Assembly (NCBI GenBank): GCA_028622995.1
Contig: JAJQJQ010000007.1
Location: 2,542,001 to 2,606,000 of the forward strand
Direction of reading: 5' to 3'
Origin: Panagrolaimus kolymaensis
Taxonomy: Eukaryota; Nematoda; Chromadorea; Rhabditida; Panagrolaimidae
DNA: 64,000 nucleotides
The first letter of the stretch is position 1. The number at the start of each line of letters is the position of its first letter. This document shows, one piece after another, positions 12,491-25,316 of the stretch. Under the pieces are notes generated by a model. The model saw nothing but the letters and a program-made list of their open reading frames with translations. It was not told the origin of the DNA and did not search any database. Made by a program: the position numbers and the translations under genes.

Positions 12491-13183
12491 TTAAAAAAAA
12501 TAAAAGTTCGTAAAAAATGGAACTAAATTTTTGGTGGGGTTTACAAAGTGTATATAGCAAATGTGAGAAACTGAATAAATTGAACCCTATGTTGATTTGC
12601 ATAATGTTTTCGTGTTGTTATAGTGAGTCAAAAATGGACATAGCATGTTTTAGCAATTTTTGATCATTGAATGTTAAAAAATTAAATAAACTGATTCGAG
12701 TTTTCTCTCAAAAATACTATTTGGTAGTTGAAAAGTGTATGAAAAAAATTTGCATCGGCTGCGCAGAGCAGCCAGTGTGGAAGGCTCTACCACTCAACGA
12801 TCGATGCTGATGGATATTACTATATCCGTTAAAATAATATGGGATTTGTTCTCTCTTCTTTTTTTCGACGATTTACTGGAAAAATTCTCCCGTTTCATTT
12901 TGACAATTTGCTCGCTATTTGTTACGAAAATGATTTAAAAATTGCAAATGAATGACTAACATTTTTAATGTACATTAACGAATACTATAAATGGCTCCCT
13001 TTATAACGTATTACATTTATTTTATTACTGCAGGGTAAAAACTATCATCATTCGAGTGTTATCAAAAAATCGAAGATGATTAATGAACCCGCAAACAATA
13101 TTTGATTGAATATATTTTTATTCATTTTCCCATTTCTCGTCTGCATTCAATAATTGCAACAGCAAAAAAAGCGAAAGTTTGTA
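12491..13183. other. Divergent intergenic region
   Basis: Separates the transporter (-) from kynureninase (+), so it probably holds both promoters. No gene is supported. The frame upstream of the kynureninase start (from 13154) would begin at TTG and is not a likely start. Confidence 0.5.
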
Positions 13184-14827
13184 ATGTCTCAAAACTTTAT
13201 TTCTGAATATTTAGAAAATGTTGCATCAAAAGCCGGAATTTTAACAACTTCTGAAGGTTTATTAAGTCGGGAACTTGCTGAAAAATTAAATGAATCAGAT
13301 GAATTGGCTCATTTACGTAATGAATTTTTTGTTCCTAAAATGGGAACTCTTCCAGAAGGTAAATAAAAGTTACAAGAGTTTCATGGATTAATAAATCAAG
13401 CTTTTAGCTGATCCATCTTTGATAAATCCAGAAGAAGAGAGTATTTATTTATGTGGTAATTCATTGGGATTAATGCCTAAAGCAGCTAAACGATATGCAG
13501 ATGAGCAATTTGATAAATGGGCCAAAATGTCAGTTGTTCAATAGTTTTCGATTGCTTCCCAATTTTTTTAAGCAAAAAAATTAATTTTAGGGGAGTTTTT
13601 GGTCATACTCATGGTCCTGTTCCATGGGCTTTATGCGATGAAGAATGCCTTCCCGGAATTGCCAAAGTTGTTGGAGCTTTAGATGTTTCTGAAATAGCAA
13701 TGATGAATGGACTAACTGTAAATGTTCATGTTTTGTTAACATCATTTTATAATCCAACAGAAACAAGACATAAAATTCTAATGGAAAGTAAAGCCTTTCC
13801 ATCAGATCATTACGCGGTGGAATCTCAAATTAGATTAAAAGGAGGCAAAGTTGAAGATTCGATGATATGTTTGGCACCGAGAGGGGTTCGATTAAAGAAA
13901 TTACAAAATAATAAAATCATCATTTAAGGGTGAAGATTTAATACGAAATGAAGATATTATTAAATATATTGAAGAACATGGAGATACTATTGCAGTAGTT
14001 TGGTTTAGTGGAGTACAATATTATACTGGGCAGGTATTTGATATTGAAGGAATTACAGCTGCTGGACATCGAAAAGTTTGTTTCCATAATCATAAATTTT
14101 TACACGAAAGCAGTAATTTTCATAGGGTTGCTTAGTTGGATGGGATTTAGCTCATGCATTTGCAAACATTCCTTTACACCTTTCAAAATGGAATATTGAT
14201 TTCGCTTGTTGGTGCACATATAAATATGGTAGTAGTGGCGCGGGTGGCCTCGCTGGAGCATTCATTAATAAACGATTTGCTCATGATCAACGTGAACGTA
14301 TGCTTGGATGGTGGAGTCATAGACATTCAAGTCGCTTTACAATGGATAATGGTTAGATTTTTTTGTAATTTTAAAACTTCTAACTTTATATTACAGTTCT
14401 TGATCTCGATGATGGAGCATATGGTTATCGCATCAGCAATCCACCAATTTTCCTTGCCACTGGAATTCTTGGATTTCTTGATGTTTTCAATAAAACTTCT
14501 ATGGAACAACTGCGTGAAAAATCTTTGAAGCTTACAGGATATCTCGAATATTTGGTGGAATATCATCTTCAAAAATTATCAAAAACTAGCAAAGTTCGTT
14601 GTGAAATTATGACTCCCAAAGACCCAACTCAACGAGGATGCCAGCTTTCATTGAAATTTAATTTTGACATTGCTGAAGTTTATAAACAATTAGTTCGGCG
14701 TGGAATTGCTGTGGATAAACGATATCCATATGTAATTCGTGTAACCCCTGTTCATTTTTATAATAATTTTACTGATGTTTGGCGGTTTGTTAATCAACTT
14801 GTTGAATGTATTAAAGAATTTTCATAA
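13184..14827 (+). CDS. kynu-1: Kynureninase
   Basis: Six exons (introns near 13360, 13530, 13879, 14078 and 14351) encode about 460 residues, the usual size. The enzyme is PLP-dependent and cleaves kynurenine and 3-hydroxykynurenine to anthranilates and alanine in tryptophan breakdown. Visible motifs: [79 protein letters not shown], then the PLP-lysine region [19 protein letters not shown] with the Schiff-base Lys in place, [35 protein letters not shown] and [12 protein letters not shown]. The usual Leu-Asn after the PLP Tyr is Gly-Ser here. Start is the first ATG in frame. The intron at about 13879-13925 has a weak GTTCGA donor. Confidence 0.95.
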
Positions 14828-15390
14828 AATTAGCGATAAAATAATATTGTTTTTTGTGTCTTTGGAAATATAAACTCCTAAAGCTAGATAGAATGCGTTA
14901 GTAATAAATATCTATGAATTGAGTCCAACGATCGTTGTTGAACAATAATTAAAAAAAAGTAATAAAAAACAAACCGCCTAAAAAAGTTACCTAATTAGGT
15001 TTTGTTTTTGTTTTTTTTCTCCGAAAACACCCAAATAGTTAAATTTTTGCTCCTTGTCTTTGTTCTCCTACGATTTGTTTATGATTTTTATGCTTTTTAC
15101 GTGTTTTCTACCAAACAAATTTCATTAAAGTTCCATAATTTACTACCCCCAAAGGTTGAAAGACGAAGTCATGGGCCAGGTTGGAAGAAAGTTTGTTTTG
15201 GAACAACAAAACAAAAATAGTATCTTTCTTCATCACACATTGTGTTTACGAATTTAACGAATTTAAAGAAATTTTTTTGAGAGTTTAAATATTGCTCATG
15301 AGTTTGTATTTATAATCAATTGCAATTATTAGTATAAAAGTTGAAGAAAGTAAAAAATTTTTAAAAGCCTAAAAATTTTAATAAATAATT
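14828..15390. other. Intergenic region
   Basis: AT-rich spacer between two genes on the same strand. Nothing beyond a short Phe-rich open frame (15002-15220) without recognisable features. Confidence 0.5.
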
Positions 15391-16212
15391 ATGAGGTCGA
15401 TATTTTATTTTTGTAGCTTATTCATAGTAATTTTTGCTCGTCCCCAAAATGATCGTAAGTTTTTATTTTACCTTTCTAATAGCTTAAAATTTTATATTTT
15501 ATTATGAAGATGAAGTTAATGAAAATCATTATATCAAAATTCCATAATTATTAAGCTTATTCATATTTTATTATCGTTTAAATTCCCAGTTTAATCATTT
15601 TTATTTTCTTTTGCAGAAAATTTATGCAAACAACAGCCTGATCTTCCTTATTGCAAAGTGGAAGACCTTGAATTTCATATTTCGCGAGCAGAAGTCGCTG
15701 AACCAGAAATTGATCCAACTGTGATTCCTAAAAAATTGATTGAACATGATGATCAAAGTTCAAGCGGCGGCAGCGCAGCTCCGTTACTTTCAAATGAAGA
15801 ACGTAAACTTGCAATTGAAGATAGCAAAAGCCCCCTTTCAGTTTTGACTAATGATATTCCATCCACACCAAAACCACATCATGCAAAAACAAGAGATAAA
15901 CGACAAGTTGATGATTCTGAAGAATTTGACTATCGCGCATATCGGAGACAAAGGGCACGAATTCGGCATGAACTCAACGACCTCGATAGTTATCAGCGTC
16001 AACGATCAAATTCAGTTAAATATTATCCATCAGAATTATCATCGCCTGGTTATGGTGGTGGTGGCTATAACTATCCTTCTAGCTCTGGATATGGAAATCC
16101 AAGTTATGGATATGGTGGTGGTTATCGAAAGCCTTTCAATTTTGGTATTGGTTCAGGACTAAATATTTTAGGATTTGGGGTTTCTAGCGGGTTGGGTGTG
16201 ACTGTTGGTTGA
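15391..16212 (+). CDS. Secreted Gly/Tyr-rich protein with furin-like site
   Basis: Two exons (intron about 15455-15616) encode about 205 residues. An N-terminal signal peptide (MRSIFYFCSLFIVIFARPQ) is followed by a short Cys pair (LCKQQPDLPYCKVEDL) and an acidic/Ser-rich propeptide-like region. A dibasic processing site (KTRDKRQVDD) comes next, then an Arg/Tyr-rich stretch (DYRAYRRQRARIRHEL), a Gly/Tyr/Ser/Pro-rich segment (SSPGYGGGGYNYPSSSGYGN) and a Gly-rich hydrophobic end (FGIGSGLNILGFGVSSGLG). The layout suggests a secreted, proteolytically matured extracellular or cuticle-associated protein. I do not recognise a named family. AATAAA occurs at 16230-16235, 18 nt after the stop. Confidence 0.82.
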
Positions 16213-16543
16213 TTTGTGATTAATAATTAAATAAAATGTTTAATAAATAATGTTATATTGATTGAAAAATTTGGTTTAAAATTATTATTAACAATTTACC
16301 GTAAATATTTTTACCATAATTGTGGTCCCATAAAAAAAAGATCTTGACACGATAAAAAAAAAGGCAAATGGAAATTCTTTGAAAGTCTTCATTTTCTTAT
16401 CAAACTTCAAAAGTTGAACTTTCAAATTGTATCTCTCATCAAACAACGACTAACTAAAAATTAAAATAAATTTGCATTTTAACTTTATATGTACCTGTGA
16501 CAACAAATATTTATATTGTGTTTCTTTCTTTAAATTTCTTTAA
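16213..16543. other. Short intergenic spacer
   Basis: Holds the poly(A) signal of the upstream gene and the AT-rich leader of the next gene; nothing else seen. Confidence 0.5.
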
Positions 16544-18216
16544 ATGATGTCAACATCTGCGGATGCGCTCGCTGCTGAAAAGCAAAAATGTGAAATCAAC
16601 ATGAGTCAACTCTCTGAACATCTTCAATCTGTAAGCTTTTTTTTTAAATAGTTTGTTATTCACAACATTTTATTTTTAGGGTGATCCAAACAAAACTGTT
16701 CTCTTACAAGGATCTGATGGTAGAACTCAAGTATTTGTCAATAATGATGAATGTTAGTTTCTCTCTCTCTCACCTTTTTCATATGTTATTATAATGTTTT
16801 GCTTTTAGATCGAAACAATTATGCTGATGGTAAAAGCTTTGAAGATATTGGTGATGCAAAAGAAATTGAATTTGAATTAGCTTTTCGGCTTCATAAAGAT
16901 AGTACATCTGTGATTACATCTGCTGGTGGAAAATTATCTCCTGCTGTTCCTGCTATAACTTACCACAACCATGTTTGGTGGTTTTGGACATATGAACTCG
17001 ACTTTAAAGGTCATGATGATGACAGTAAGTTTATATTATGTAAAAACATAAAATAATAAATGACTTTTTAGCGTTAAAAGCTTCTTTCTCTCTCAAAAGT
17101 GTTGGTCCAAAAATTAATCCTCATCAAGAACTACCTCGTGGTGCACTTGGTGAAAATATTCCTCGAACTCAAATGGCTCCAAAGATTCAAAATGTTTTGT
17201 TAAATGTGAATGGAAAATTGCACAAACTTGCTCTATTTCTTGGCGTTCCCGATAATTCTTATACCGTAAATGATTTTATCACTTTGCCTGAACTCAATGC
17301 ACTCTTTACTGAAGAAGCTCCATTTTTGACTTTTGTTGTTTCATTCGCCATTCCTGTATCATATTTCGATGTTGCAAAACAAGCTGGAATTGGTGAAGCT
17401 TCAACTGAAATTGTTCCAAGAGGTGCTGAAGGTAGTCTTCAAAAAATTATTCAAGGTGAAAAAGTTACTGGAACCGATTTCGTTTTAACTTTTGGTGATT
17501 CAAGCAAAAATGATTCGGTTGAATATTTCGTTCATCGAGCTGCTCTGGCAAGAACTTCTCCACTTTTAGGCCAACTATTTGCTAACAAAATGAATCCACC
17601 TGGTGATATAATCCTTGTTCCTTCATCCGAGGATCGCTTTATCTTTCCTCATTTACGACCAAATGATGCTCAATTCTTTCTAACTTATTTGTATACTCAA
17701 CGCATTATCTTACCAAATTATGATGCTTTTGCTCGTGTTGGAAGAGTATTTTCTATGGTAGCTGAACGTTCAAAATTAATGCATCTCTTTAAACAATGGC
17801 AAAGACTTTTGGTTGAAAATTTATTGAATGCAAAAAAGGTAAGTAGTATTTATTTTTTAGAGGTTTTGTATCTTTTTAATCTTCTTGTATTCCAGATCGA
17901 TGATTCAAATTTGGTTGTTGAAGAATGTATCAAAGCTCTCATTAGCATTTATTCAGCACCTTATGGCAGCCTTCCTGTTGCAAAAAGTTTGTGAACATTT
18001 TCGCCTACAACTTACCACTCTTTTTATTTCTTTTTTTCAGGAGTCGCGGCTTCAATGTTAGCTGATAAAATTTCTCAAGCTGAATCAAAATCAGAAAATA
18101 TTATTGCTTCTCTTCGTGCTGATCCCAAATTTCAACAGTACAACATCGATAAATTTCTCTCAAGTGTTAGTCGCCTCCAACTGTTGATATCCGCTGTTAA
18201 GAAAAAAGGAATTTAA
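16544..18216 (+). CDS. BTB/POZ-like domain protein, unknown
   Basis: Seven exons, all joined in frame by short introns, encode about 470 residues. The N-terminal half has a beta-rich region (GDAKEIEFELAFRLHKD, YHNHVWWFWTYELDFKGHD, ASFSLKSVGPKINPHQEL) that could be a divergent MATH/TRAF-like or nematode-specific domain. The middle carries a BTB-like segment: TDFVLTFGDSSKNDSVEYFV, then HRAALARTSPLLGQLF, and QFFLTYLYTQRIILPNYDAF, which fits the BTB core (F-x-V-H-R-x-x-L-A-x-x-S-P). A helical C-terminus ends in SVSRLQLLISAVKKKGI. BTB proteins commonly dimerise or act as cullin-3 adaptors, but no BACK or Kelch repeats are obvious, so function is open. AATAAA lies at 18283-18288. Confidence 0.75.
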
Positions 18217-21200
18217 TATTTTGTGATGATCTCGTGCCTTCTTCGTTTCTTTTGTAAACTAGTGATTTTTGTATCTCGTATAATAAATGGTTGATTATGT
18301 TATGGGAAAATGAAGGAAAAAAACGGAAGTTTTATCAAAAGCTATTGTTGTATTTGAAACGATAAAAAGGAGATAGCTTTACGATGCATTAAAACTTTAC
18401 AACCATTTTTTTAAAACAATAACAAAAATCTCCATTGTCAGATAATTTTAAAGAAAGATCTTGGATAAAGTATATAATAGGAATGACAGGAAATAACAAT
18501 TCATTTTAAAGTGTAAGAAGATGTTTTTTGACTGAAAGAATTGCTTTTGTTAAATTCGATACAGTAGTATTTTGCTTCCTCTTTCATTGTTTGCGATTCA
18601 TGATTCGCAGACATTATGAACTTTTTGTTACAAAAAATTTACAAACTAAAAACACTTTAGAAGAAAGAAAAAAATGTTAAATCTTTTTTTTAGATCATTG
18701 AAAAAAGAGGAGGAGGACATCGCAACAAGTTTTTGTCATTGAACTGTCATCATCGAGGTCGTCATCATCGTCGATGTTGCGCTTCTCATTATTCTTCCTG
18801 TCTGTCTGTTGGCCTCTTTTTTACACAATCTTTTTTACATTTATTATATTATTTTTTTACGCGTGTGGTCCCACTTCTCGCTTCAAATCACCAGTCGACG
18901 GACTCATCTTTCTCGTGTCCCTCTATTTTTTTGCGCAAAAGTCATCACAAAGGTGGCCATTTGTATCGCGTGAATCGGTTCTCTTCAACTTACTTACATA
19001 CAAAAAAAAGTTTTTCCTTCTTTGACCAAATCCTTTTTCATTGAATTGAATTATATGCGTCTGTTTGCTGTTGTTGAAATTGGCCGCCCTCATTTTTTTT
19101 TGTCAAATAATCCCCACTTCTTTAATCCCAAAAGCTTTGATGGATTTTTGTATCACCTTTTTAATTTCTTATAATGGTTTTTGGCATGCATGCAACTAAT
19201 CACTTGAAAGTGCTTTTCACATTTAATCTTAAAGATTTGTTGTTGGTTTATCTTAGATATTTTAAAGTCTGGGATATCATAAAAAAATAATAATGTAATA
19301 AATAAAAAAAAGTATTGAGGAAAAAATGGGTGAGTGACAAAAGAAGACGAATAAGCTATAGGTCAACAGCAGTTGTGTTAGGCTCTCTTGATTTTACAAT
19401 CGAACAACAGCAAAAAATAAAATAAAAAAGTTGCTTCTGTTCTGACTTTTTGTATCCTTTTATATGAAAAAAAAAGTCGCTGACATTGGAAAGTTTAAAG
19501 CTAGATATCCCAAAAGCTTTACCCAAAAAAGTATAGCCTAAATTTGATTCATAGTAATACTTTGAAAAAAATTACATTTTAGAATGAGGAAAGGAAGAGT
19601 AATAAGTATGTAATCCATCCTTTAATTATTTCTAATAAACCATAAATACTTTAGATAATTACATTCCGTTATTTTGATTATTGTCGTTTCTAAATAAATG
19701 TTAAAGCTCTAAAATAATTTCTGCACTTTCAATGAGATGTGTAATTTGAAAAAGAAAGGTGTTTATTTATTTTAAACAAGTAATGTATTAATTTTATTAA
19801 TGGTTATTATTTTATTTTTCCTTATTTATGTATGTTGCAACCGTACTTGATTGACCCTTGCCACAAACATAAAAAATGCCTTTTCGTGATTGTTTATTTT
19901 TTTTATTCGACTGCCCGTTTTTTTTTCTAAATGTGATTTCTTTCGGGTCAAATCTGATACAATCTATTAAACTTTAAAATTCCCGACTTTATTGAAAGGT
20001 ACAAGATTGAGAAGAAGAAGGGTGGCAGCCAAAGAAGAACTCCGCCTGGTACTGGTTTCTCGAATAAAAAAAAGCGGGTCGTCTCTGTAAAAAAAAGTTT
20101 TGAAACTCGCTCACATTTTTTTCTTCTTCTTCCTTGGCTTGTGTTGGTTGGTCATCGATGTCGTTGTTTGACCCTCTTCTTTTTTTATATGTACATATAT
20201 TTTTTTTTTCACTGTTACGAAGATGAAAATTAATTTTTTTAATTTTCGTTTTTGGTTTTTTTTTCTGCTCCACTCAAATCCCAAGTGTCTTATTTATTAA
20301 TTTTTCGCGCAATGATATAAATTTTTGTTAGCTTTTTTTTGTCAAACCCGAACCCAAAATTAATCAAGCTTCACTTATTTTTGAGAATGTAAAAATCCGT
20401 CCTTTTGATGAGGAATGAAAGCCATGGCGAGTGCCTTTTTTGCTTGAACATTTTTTTTAGCGACAGCTTTCGCGCAACTGCGCAAGAGAAAGAACCCATT
20501 TTTGGAGATGGTTGTTGAAAATGCCATTTTGTGGTCTTCTTTGCAGCCACCCTATTTTCTTCTTTCTTTCCCCTCCATTCTCCAAGGAACAAACACTCAA
20601 TCAAGCATCCTCGCTTTTTATTTTATAATACGAAAAATTTGCCGGCTGTCTTGTTTTTCATAAATAAAATTTGCATCTCGCGCATTTATTTTTCCGGAAA
20701 CTGCGGTTTTTCTCTTGCACTAGCTCTTATGGGACTTACATTGTTGTTTGCAAAAGCATGGTCTTTCGATTTTTTTCCATGTTTGTTGCCAAAACCCATG
20801 TGCTACAAAATAAATAAAAATACTTTTTTTTTTAAATTTATTAAAAAATTTTACTCTTTGATTCTCCACCTATATTCATTGAGCCAAATCCTTCAAGGTC
20901 GCCGTCACCAACCCATCCCGTCTCCCCTCCATTTTTTTTTCATCTGCAAAGAGAAAGAAGAAAGACCATGACCCGCAATGGTGCAATCAAAGAATGAGGT
21001 CATGTACATAGTGACCCAGAAGCGTTCAAATTTTATAGTAAAAAAAATAAAATGCTCGTCACAACCACCACACTTGAAATTTTTTGTCGTCCTTGAGCGA
21101 GTGTGTGCCACCCGGCTCACCTCCTTTAATTTTTACATAGGATAGATAGAGAGGTCCTTGGCTTCCTTTTTTTTTCTAAATAAATATAAAAATTTGATTG

Positions 21201-21390
21201 CTTTAAAAAATTATAATTCTTTTTTGTTGCTATAATAATTTTTCGTTTATGCCCTTAAGGGATTTTCCGAGATTTCATCGTTGTCGTTAACCTTTTTTTG
21301 TTTTTCAACTGATTCTTAGTTCCTGTTAATTTTACAGCTGTGCTTATTTTTTATTCCATCTCCCATGATTTTATCATTGAATCAGTGATA
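18217..21390. other. 3.2-kb intergenic/regulatory region
   Basis: AT-rich, with many poly(T) and poly(A) runs. I looked here for the missing zinc-finger exons of the downstream nuclear receptor and saw no C4 zinc-finger pattern in any frame. An acceptor-like signal (TTTTACAG) ends at 21338, and the frame is open from there through the ATG at 21391, so an upstream exon could splice in. Confidence 0.5.
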
Positions 21391-23758
21391 ATGATGATTG
21401 CCGACGAAGAACTTACTCTTCCTCCAGGAAATATTAGGCAGCGACGAAGTTCTCGACAAAAACAATCATCTAAAGCTCAAGGAATTTATGCTCATTATAA
21501 GGTTTGTAACATTTTTTAAAGAACTTTTTTTTGCTACAGTAGAATTTCATCATGAAATACATTTTTTTTGAAAATTTTTTAGAAAGTTACTCCACTTTGG
21601 ATTTTGACAAATCCATCGTTTTTCCATTTTTGTACGATTTTAAAATCCATTTTTACTATTTTTTCCCCATTAATGGTTGATTTTTAAAAGTTTGACTCAT
21701 TTCATCGTCACCTTCTTTTCTTCTATTTTCGATCGAAATTTTTTGCGTTTTATAATTTGAGCTTCTTTTAAAAAATTATAGTGTTATTTCTAAATGATAA
21801 TTTTTAGTTGGTTATTGATTCTTTATAATCTAATTTATGATCAGAAAAATTTCTAACTTTTTCGAAATAAAAAGTGTTTATCAGCTTAAAAAATTTTATC
21901 AGGATTTTATTAAAAACATTTTTATTTGTGTTTTATTTTATTAATTAAACTTTTCACTTGTTTTTTTGCAATTGATTAAAAAACAACTTTATGAAAGCGA
22001 TAGTTTATTTCGAAGACAAAAATCCTTAATTTTTTTTTGCAGCTTTAACCTAAATAATTTATTCGAAAATTGGTTGTTTTTCATTTGCCTTAATTTTGAT
22101 TTCTATTACAACCAGTTTTTGTTTTCATTAAAATCATGTTGACTGTGATTTTGAAATAATGGTTAAAAGATTATTTAAAATCAAGCAAGCAAACAATCTT
22201 ATGGATAAATATTTTTTAAAAGAAAATTTAATTAAAATTCTAAATTATTATTTTTTTTAGCAAAAATATCAAAAAATGCGAGAGCGAATGCAAACATTGA
22301 ATTTGCGTCAATCAATTATAGCAGCGGAATCTTTTGATCTTCCTCACAGCTCAACTTTGGGATCGTCTTCTTCTCGTTTATGTCGAATTCGATATGCAGC
22401 ATCTGCTCCAGAATTTAATGAAATTCAACAAAAAAGCAGCAGTAGCGGGAGCAATAATAATAACAAAGAAATATGCAACAACGATGAAAGATTTGAAAAT
22501 TATGCATCCGGCGAGGAAGAAGAAGAATTAGGTGATGAATTTGAAGAAGAGGAGGAGGAAGAAGAAGATGACGAGATGATGGAAAACGACGATGAAGTAA
22601 CGCCCGTTAATTCATGCTTTATTCGACCAACAACAAATAAAAATTTAATTCAAGAACTTATTGATGTTGATCGATTGGAGCTTTTAATTAATTTAAAAGG
22701 TTTACAAATTCGTGGTGGCCCTCCAAATGTTGATGAAACTTCAGCAGCTTCATTGAGGTTATCAAGAATAGGAGATGAAATTGTTGAACAACTTGTTGAA
22801 TGGACAAAAGTTTTACCATTTTATAATGAATTACCTGTCGAAGTTCATACTCATTTATTAACACAAAGATGGTCGGAATTGGTAAGAATATAATCTTTAG
22901 CATTAGTGTTGTGAGAGGGTTAAGAATACATTATTAAAGAGAGGAAAAAGACTTTAAAGAAATTAAAGCCGCTTTTATTCTCAACGAAAATGTTTCTTTA
23001 ACAAAATAATCATAAATTAATTTTTAATTAAAAAATTTCTTCAGGTTTTGCTCTCATCATGCTTTTATGCTGTTTGCACTCGATGTGATCGAGCTGAAGA
23101 TGTTGAGGTTGAGCAGCCATCTTTCGAAGATTCTCATACTAATTTGCTTTTATTTCAACGTCGTCTTTCCAATGTGATGAACAAACAAATTCCATTTGAG
23201 CATGTTTCTAAGGAAGCTGGTCTTCTTGTAGATAAACTTACAGGGTTACTTAATTCATTTTCGAAACTTAATATTACTCTCGAAGCTTATGTATGCCTTA
23301 AAGCAATTACCCTCGTTCATTATGGAAATCCAACAAGTGGTAAGAATTTGATTTTAAATACATACCTTTTAAAAATTAATACAAATTTTTTAGATGATTC
23401 AAAAACATCTAATTTGCATTCAATTTATTCTAAAAAGGTTCAAATAATTCAAGATCAATTTGTTAAAGCCCTTCAAATTCATTTATCTCAATGTGAAAAT
23501 GGTCCACGATTAACGGATTTATTTAATTTTCTTCCACTTTTAAGTTCAACGGCAGCTATTTTATTAAATTCTAAAATGTTTTATGTTCCATTTTTAATTT
23601 GTCGCGAACCTGATCGCTTTGATGAAACTCCTTTAGAATCTCTGAAAGGCATACAAGCCATTACCAGCGCCATCCCAACAACAACAACATCACCATGTCA
23701 ACAATTTGAAGCTGCAAATTCAACTTCCTCTTCAATATCGGATGTGGAATTGGACTAA
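21391..23758 (+). CDS. Nuclear receptor ligand-binding-domain protein
   Basis: Four exons (21391-21501, 22261-22879, 23045-23339, 23395-23758) encode about 460 residues. The first exon is basic (NIRQRRSSRQKQSSKAQ), and a long 759-bp intron follows. Exon 2 has a Ser/Asn-rich hinge, a strongly acidic run (residues about 120-145, mostly Glu/Asp), and helix 1 (LIQELIDVDRLELLINL). Helices 3-5 read EIVEQLVEWTKVLPFYNELP and THLLTQRWSELVLLSSCFYA, the signature region of nuclear receptor LBDs. Later helices are seen in LEAYVCLKAITLVHYGNPTSG, QIIQDQFVKALQIHLSQC and RLTDLFNFLPLLSSTAAILL. No DNA-binding domain is present in the mapped exons; it may lie upstream or be lost. The LBD looks most like the NR2/NR6 side of the family, but I cannot place it firmly. 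Confidence 0.82.
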
Positions 23759-24187
23759 TTTATTGTTAATACAACCAACATTTTCCTGTGCAAAATAAAA
23801 AAATAAGGCCAACATTTATCAATGAAAATAATATTATTGTTTCTAAAATTGTATTCATTTGTAATTTTTTCCTTCCCGATTAATTTATTTATATGTGCAA
23901 TAACCCGAGTCTTTCAACCATTTTTTTCTATTTGAATCTCTTCTTCTTTGCCTCATTGCATTTTGCCCATTTCATTTTCCTCCTTGGACAGCTTTAAATT
24001 CCAATTTGGTCCTTGTGTGGATTCATAATCATTCCATGTATTTCTTTTTTATTAAACTTTTTTCCGTACATAATTTACAAACAAGATTAAATAAAACACA
24101 AAATTTTATAATCAGAAATTATTTACTATATAAATAATACATACAAATCAATAAAAACAAGACACTTTTGAACAATAAAATATACAG
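23759..24187. other. Convergent 3' region
   Basis: Lies between the 3' ends of the nuclear receptor (+) and the small TANGO1-like gene (-). Contains AT-rich UTR sequence only. Confidence 0.5.
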
Positions 24188-24814
24188 CTATCCCCACCAA
24201 AGACTAGAAACACTATCACTATTACGATTTTCTTGGATGCTGCTTTGAAGTCTTCTCACTTCATTTTGAGCCTCTTGAAGTTGTCTTTCATGTTTTTGAA
24301 TTCTAAAAACGTTTAATAATTAAATGACTATATTATTATAACACTTACACTTGTTCCATAGCAGTTAACTTATCTTCAACTTCAATTTTCTCTTTTCGGT
24401 GTTGATCAATAACAGCTTTATCAGCGGAATTTTCACGCATTTGCTCCAAAAGTATTTCTTGTTCTTTAATTTTGGTTAAAGCATCATGCAATGCGCGACG
24501 ATCAAGAACATCAGGCTTGTCTAAAATAAAAAGTTTTATATAAAATTTACAAATTAAAGATTACCTTGATTTGAGAGTAACCATGAAATCAAATAGAAGA
24601 TGAAGGACATCATAAAGAAAACAAAAACAAATGCACCAGTATCATCGAACTCGTTGAAAGGATAAGGCATGAATAATCGGAAACCATTTGCGAAAGACTT
24701 CAATATTGGTCGAATTGTTTCAATAGTTTTAATGAATCTTGTAGCATTGACATTAGCATAGACATCAGAACAGTTATTCTTATAGCAGTAATCGAGCTCT
24801 TGAATTTCGTTCAT
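24188..24814 (-). CDS. Miniature TANGO1/cTAGE5-like protein
   Basis: Three exons encode about 178 residues. It starts MNEIQELDYCYKNNCSDVYA, has a Pro-rich juxtamembrane part (LKSFANGFRLFMPYPFNEFD), one membrane segment (TGAFVFVFFMMSFIFYLISW) and a coiled coil (PDVLDRRALHDALTKIKEQE, IQKHERQLQEAQNEVRRLQ), and stops at SVSSLWWG. Every part has a counterpart in the larger neighbouring gene on the same strand: the CYKN-CS segment, the membrane helix, PDVLDRRALHDALTKIKEQE, and a terminal PSLW motif. It lacks the luminal SH3 and disordered region, most of the coiled coil and the Pro-rich tail. It therefore looks like a tandem partial duplicate, similar in architecture to the vertebrate cTAGE5 or TANGO1-short forms. 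A dominant or partner role at ER exit sites is inference. Confidence 0.82.
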
Positions 24815-25316
24815 TTTTACATTTGCAATAAATAATGGTTGATGGTTGTAGACAGCACTGAAGCAAATAAAAATAAGGCGTCGTTGATATTGATGAAAAA
24901 AGATTCACAGAGAAAATGAAATTTGCATTTGCAAATGTGTAAGCCAACTAGGAAAACCAAACAATTTTTCAAAGACAACAAACTCTGAAGAGAAAATCGA
25001 AGCAATGAAATTTTTTGAAATCATTCTGTTGAATTTTTCGTGCTAAATTACACAAGCATTTGAAATGTGTGTGCATAACAAAGTGACTTATTTTTCTTAA
25101 TATTTATGGATTACACAAATTCCATAAAAAATATTGTGCTCAACAAACTTTTTTTGAATCAAAATTATTTATTTTTATTATCAAATTATTATAAATACAA
25201 GAAAACACAGACAGACTCGTTCGAAAATGAAATATTTTTTGAAAGAAATTAAAAATGAGAAGGAAAACAAAACAAAAAATAAGGAGAGACAATATAATAA
25301 AATATAAATAATTTAT
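24815..25316. other. Spacer between TANGO1-type genes
   Basis: About 500 bp, AT-rich, between the 3' end of the large gene and the start of the miniature copy on the same strand. It must contain the promoter of the small gene or an intercistronic trans-splice region; no coding exon seen. Confidence 0.45.

Noticed and set aside
13154..13183. N-terminal extension of kynureninase
   Set aside because: It would start at TTG; the ATG at 13184 gives the expected family length.
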